Below are positions 62,501-64,000 of a stretch of 64,000 nucleotides of DNA, piece after piece. A program made the position numbers and the translations under genes. Position 1 is the first letter of the stretch; the number at the start of each line of letters is the position of its first letter. The notes under the pieces were generated by a model. That model searched no databases. It saw only the letters and a program-made list of their open reading frames with translations, and was not told the DNA's origin. This DNA is from CAZICM01 sp964537685 (lineage in GTDB: Bacteria; Myxococcota_A; Polyangia; Polyangiales; Polyangiaceae): the NCBI GenBank assembly GCA_964537685.1, contig CAZICM010000025.1, positions 1 to 64,000 of the forward strand, read 5' to 3'.

Positions 62501-63507
62501 GCAATTACAAAGGATTTGTTGAACTTGCCGCGGAATTACGATCGTTATGGCAATATGGCCCGATGAAACGCCCCTTTGCGATGGCGGCGGCGCGGACGGC
62601 GATTTTTTTAATTTACGCCAATCGCATCGATTTGGCGTCGGCCATATTGGATAGAGACCTGGCCGTGCTCGATATGGCCAGCCGCAACGATCCAGCGATT
62701 ATGGCGCAGATTCACAATGCGCACGCGGTTAGGGCTTTATTTTTAGGCGATCCCGGCACTTCGCTCGAACGGCTTTCGGCGGGCCTGCGCAGCCATGAAC
62801 AAGCGGGCGATCTCCGGGGAGCCTGTGCCCAGCGCGTCAACGTTGCCTACGCCTATGTGGAAGTTGGCGCCTACGAAGAAGCCGAACAGGTATTGCGGCA
62901 AGCCCTTCAAGATGCGGAAAGAATGGGTCTGGCCCATATTATCCCCGGCGCCAAACAAAATCTGGGTCTGGTCTTGGCCTACCGAGGATCTCTATCCGAG
63001 GCCCATGCGCTCGAAACCCAGGCCATCGCGGCCTTCTCGGCCCAGGGCAATAAACGCATGGAAACGGCCGCCCGCACCTATCTCGCCCGCATTCTTTCGC
63101 TGATTGGCGACAAACAACACGCCGAAGAAGAAGCCGCCCGCGCCGTCGCCGCCTCCGATCGCAACACCGCATCCCGCGCCCAAGCCCTCGCCGTCATTGC
63201 CGAAATTCAATTGGCCCGGGGCCGGAGCCACGATGCCCTCGTATCGGCCTCCGAGGCCATGCATATTGTCGAAGAACTTGGGGGCATCGATGCCGAAGAA
63301 GCCAAAGTCAGACTGGCCTATGCCAAAGCTCAACACGCCTCCGGCCAAGACGACGAAGCCCGAAATACCATTCTCGCGGCCCAGGAACGGCTGATGGCCC
63401 GCGCCGAAAAAATACGCGATCCCGCGCTTCGCAAAAGCTTTTTAGAGCGCGTGCCCGAGCATGCCCGCACACTGGCCTTTGCCAAACAATGGCTCGGGGA
63501 ACCCTAA
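59539..63507 (+). CDS. Ser/Thr kinase fused to AAA ATPase and TPR domains (PknK/TOMM-type)
   Basis: A 1322-residue signalling protein. The kinase domain (1-270) has AGTGGMGAVY, Lys 40, HRD 129-131 in HRDIKPTN, DFG 151-153 and APEQARAEA. Residues about 295-450 resemble a degenerate class III cyclase domain and lack its obvious catalytic Asp residues. The AAA-type ATPase follows at about 475-830: Walker A in EPGGGKSRLGYEF (about 500) and Walker B in VVLLLDDLQWGDLPSLSF (about 655). The C-terminal 450 residues are TPR-like helical repeats. This plan resembles the mycobacterial PknK group and kinase/cyclase fusions. It probably reacts to ligand or partner binding through the ATPase. No membrane segment is seen. 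Confidence 0.93.
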   Translation: MNPGDVIANRFVIERLAGTGGMGAVYRARDRTSGAPVALKLLPAGHSRDAARFIREALTLSELNHPGIVRYVAHGVTAKDELYLAMEWLDGEDLLGRLTSTGMTIAECVRLGLRVAQALSVVHARGIVHRDIKPTNLILPDGDIDRVRLLDFGIARFGRSKRMTVTGALIGTPGYMAPEQARAEAVIDARADVFALGCVLFECLTGRPAFSAESLLPLLAKILLEEVPPISELCVGVPDELEDLIARMLSKDPEKRPKDGAAVVYELTHLINMPDRPSFVPPPPPSRAREELTRGEQKLLCAVLIGRAKAEGERKENELQVLAAAPRDNAARIQTLRDTVEQRGGHFVPLADGSMAALLSGGVFAADLAAQAARAALAMRAVVPDRPMALATGRGVVAARLPVGEALDRAGRLVMLAEGAKIAPNIALDEVTAGLLGAGFEVRGSDICLMLTRERDWAEGARTLLGKPTSFVGREKELSAVLSLFDACADSQEARCMLISAEPGGGKSRLGYEFIQKLRERIGPVPSAPLSVSADAVKSQRSALEIWTARGDPMSAGSAFGLLGQALRRACGIFDSEPVTIKQRKLAARVARHHASSDTSRIAQFLGELIGAPYPSETSVQLRTARRDAMVMGDQLRRAFEDFLEGECLAQPVVLLLDDLQWGDLPSLSFLDSALRNLQKKPLFVLGLSRPELYSLFPGLWAERHALNLRLPPLSAAAGTALSREVLGTNAKPKTIERLVAQANGNPLFLEELIRAAASGHTGGEGATVVAMVQARLEGLEGEARWILRASSIFGQVFWQRGVSALLGGSTRAARIGEWLEALVRRELIVKHPEARFPGETEYAFASSPLREAAYAMLTENDRKLGHRLVGAWLEQAGESNSMLLAEHYERGGDFQKAVQCYRRAAEQALDGNDLDRAMAAADRGVQRGAQGAELGALRFVQAEAHRWRAEYLQAVQRANEAMAVLERGSDLWCMAAVASAMANGLLGNYKGFVELAAELRSLWQYGPMKRPFAMAAARTAIFLIYANRIDLASAILDRDLAVLDMASRNDPAIMAQIHNAHAVRALFLGDPGTSLERLSAGLRSHEQAGDLRGACAQRVNVAYAYVEVGAYEEAEQVLRQALQDAERMGLAHIIPGAKQNLGLVLAYRGSLSEAHALETQAIAAFSAQGNKRMETAARTYLARILSLIGDKQHAEEEAARAVAASDRNTASRAQALAVIAEIQLARGRSHDALVSASEAMHIVEELGGIDAEEAKVRLAYAKAQHASGQDDEARNTILAAQERLMARAEKIRDPALRKSFLERVPEHARTLAFAKQWLGEP

Positions 63508-63516
63508 TACCCATTC

Positions 63517-64000
63517 ATGGATAGAACCATGCACCATGCACAATTGGGCGACCGATCACTTTTTCCTCATCTCAAAGCGCGGGCCTATTTAGCCCACGCC
63601 GCCATTTCCGCGCCCAGCCTTCCGGTGGAAGAGGCCGTGGGGGCCATTGTTCATGACTATGCCGAACGGGGTTTCCAGGCTTATCCCGCGTGGCGCGATC
63701 AGCGAATGCATCTACGCGAAAAGATTGCCAAACTTATCGCCGCCCGGCCCGAGGACATCGCCTTTACCCTCAGCACCACCCGCGGCATCTCAGATATCGC
63801 ACTCTGCATTCCCTGGAAGGCGGGAGATAGAATTATCTCGTTTCAGGGAGAATTTCCCGCCAATATCACGCCTTTTCAGCGGGCCGCCGAGACCTTTGGA
63901 CTGCGCATGGACTTGCTCCCGCTCGATGGTTTTAGGATGGGAGACGGCGGAAGCGGACTGATGGACCTGGAAAAAGCCCTTCGGGAAGGCGTTCGGCTGA
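63517..64000 (+). CDS. Class V aminotransferase-family protein, 5' part only
   Basis: The frame starts at an ATG nine bases after the large kinase and is open to the window edge, giving 161 residues. The sequence has AHAAISAPSLPVEEAV, YPAWRDQRMHLREKIAKLI, and IAFTLSTTRGISDIAL followed by WKAGDRIISFQGEFPANI, matching the N-terminal half of isopenicillin-N-epimerase/NifS-like PLP enzymes. The Lys that holds PLP would lie beyond the edge. The substrate is unknown; epimerase, desulfurase and kynureninase-like roles fit. Confidence 0.8.
   Translation, partial: MDRTMHHAQLGDRSLFPHLKARAYLAHAAISAPSLPVEEAVGAIVHDYAERGFQAYPAWRDQRMHLREKIAKLIAARPEDIAFTLSTTRGISDIALCIPWKAGDRIISFQGEFPANITPFQRAAETFGLRMDLLPLDGFRMGDGGSGLMDLEKALREGVRL

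Overview
The window looks like a draft-assembly piece of a myxobacterial chromosome (Myxococcota, probably the Polyangia side). The signs are three eukaryote-like Ser/Thr kinases, several lipoproteins with long low-complexity or Cys-rich regions, an AgmX/PglI-type protein, a Frz-like chemosensory cluster with a dual-receiver protein, tight ATGA overlaps, and moderately high GC. A run of 100 N bases inside a tandem repeat marks a scaffold gap. I saw no rRNA, tRNA, CRISPR array or recognisable insertion sequence.

Layout. 0-3.3 kb: a hypothetical gene, a 42-bp-period repeat array containing the gap, a nucleotidyltransferase-like gene coupled to a small gene, and a HExxHxxGxxH protein. 3.3-5.5 kb: glyS. 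5.5-14.1 kb: one co-directional, mostly overlapping chemosensory operon (CheW, CheR-TPR, CheW, MCP, CheA-REC, CheB, REC-REC), whose parts list matches the Myxococcus Frz system. 14.1-21.1 kb: a minus-strand accessory region with two paralogous genes of unknown function that share a near-identical 148-bp 3' block, two small lipoproteins, a GIY-YIG protein, an HNH-nuclease effector candidate, and two copies of a second 42-bp-period repeat.

21.2-24.7 kb: cstA overlapped by a CotH-family lipoprotein. 24.7-29.9 kb: a compact divergent cluster (B12-binding radical SAM, fatty acid desaturase, GNAT-like protein, unknown protein, CDP-alcohol phosphatidyltransferase) that I read as an undescribed lipid-modification locus. 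30-45.8 kb: mostly housekeeping and transport (AgmX-like protein, asparaginase, EamA transporter, SspB with a ClpX-binding tail, livM/G/F without livH or livK, extensin-like peptidase, CPBP protease, HAD phosphatase, TM2 protein, GH35, thiolase with divergent MarR, alpha/beta hydrolase).

46-54.2 kb: two successive modules of the same design (transmembrane Ser/Thr kinase, exported repeat protein with two membrane segments, Cys-rich lipoprotein), suggesting duplicated envelope-signalling units. 54.2-57.7 kb: BatA/VWA and DUF58 genes without a MoxR ATPase, plus a lipoprotein. 57.8-64 kb: a zinc-type alcohol dehydrogenase, a membrane protein, a 1322-residue kinase/AAA/TPR signalling protein, and a class V aminotransferase cut by the window end.

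The two regions most likely to hold new biology are the 15-21 kb effector/immunity-like island and the 24.7-29.9 kb radical SAM/desaturase/phosphatidyltransferase cluster. All functions are read from sequence motifs by eye; no database search was run.
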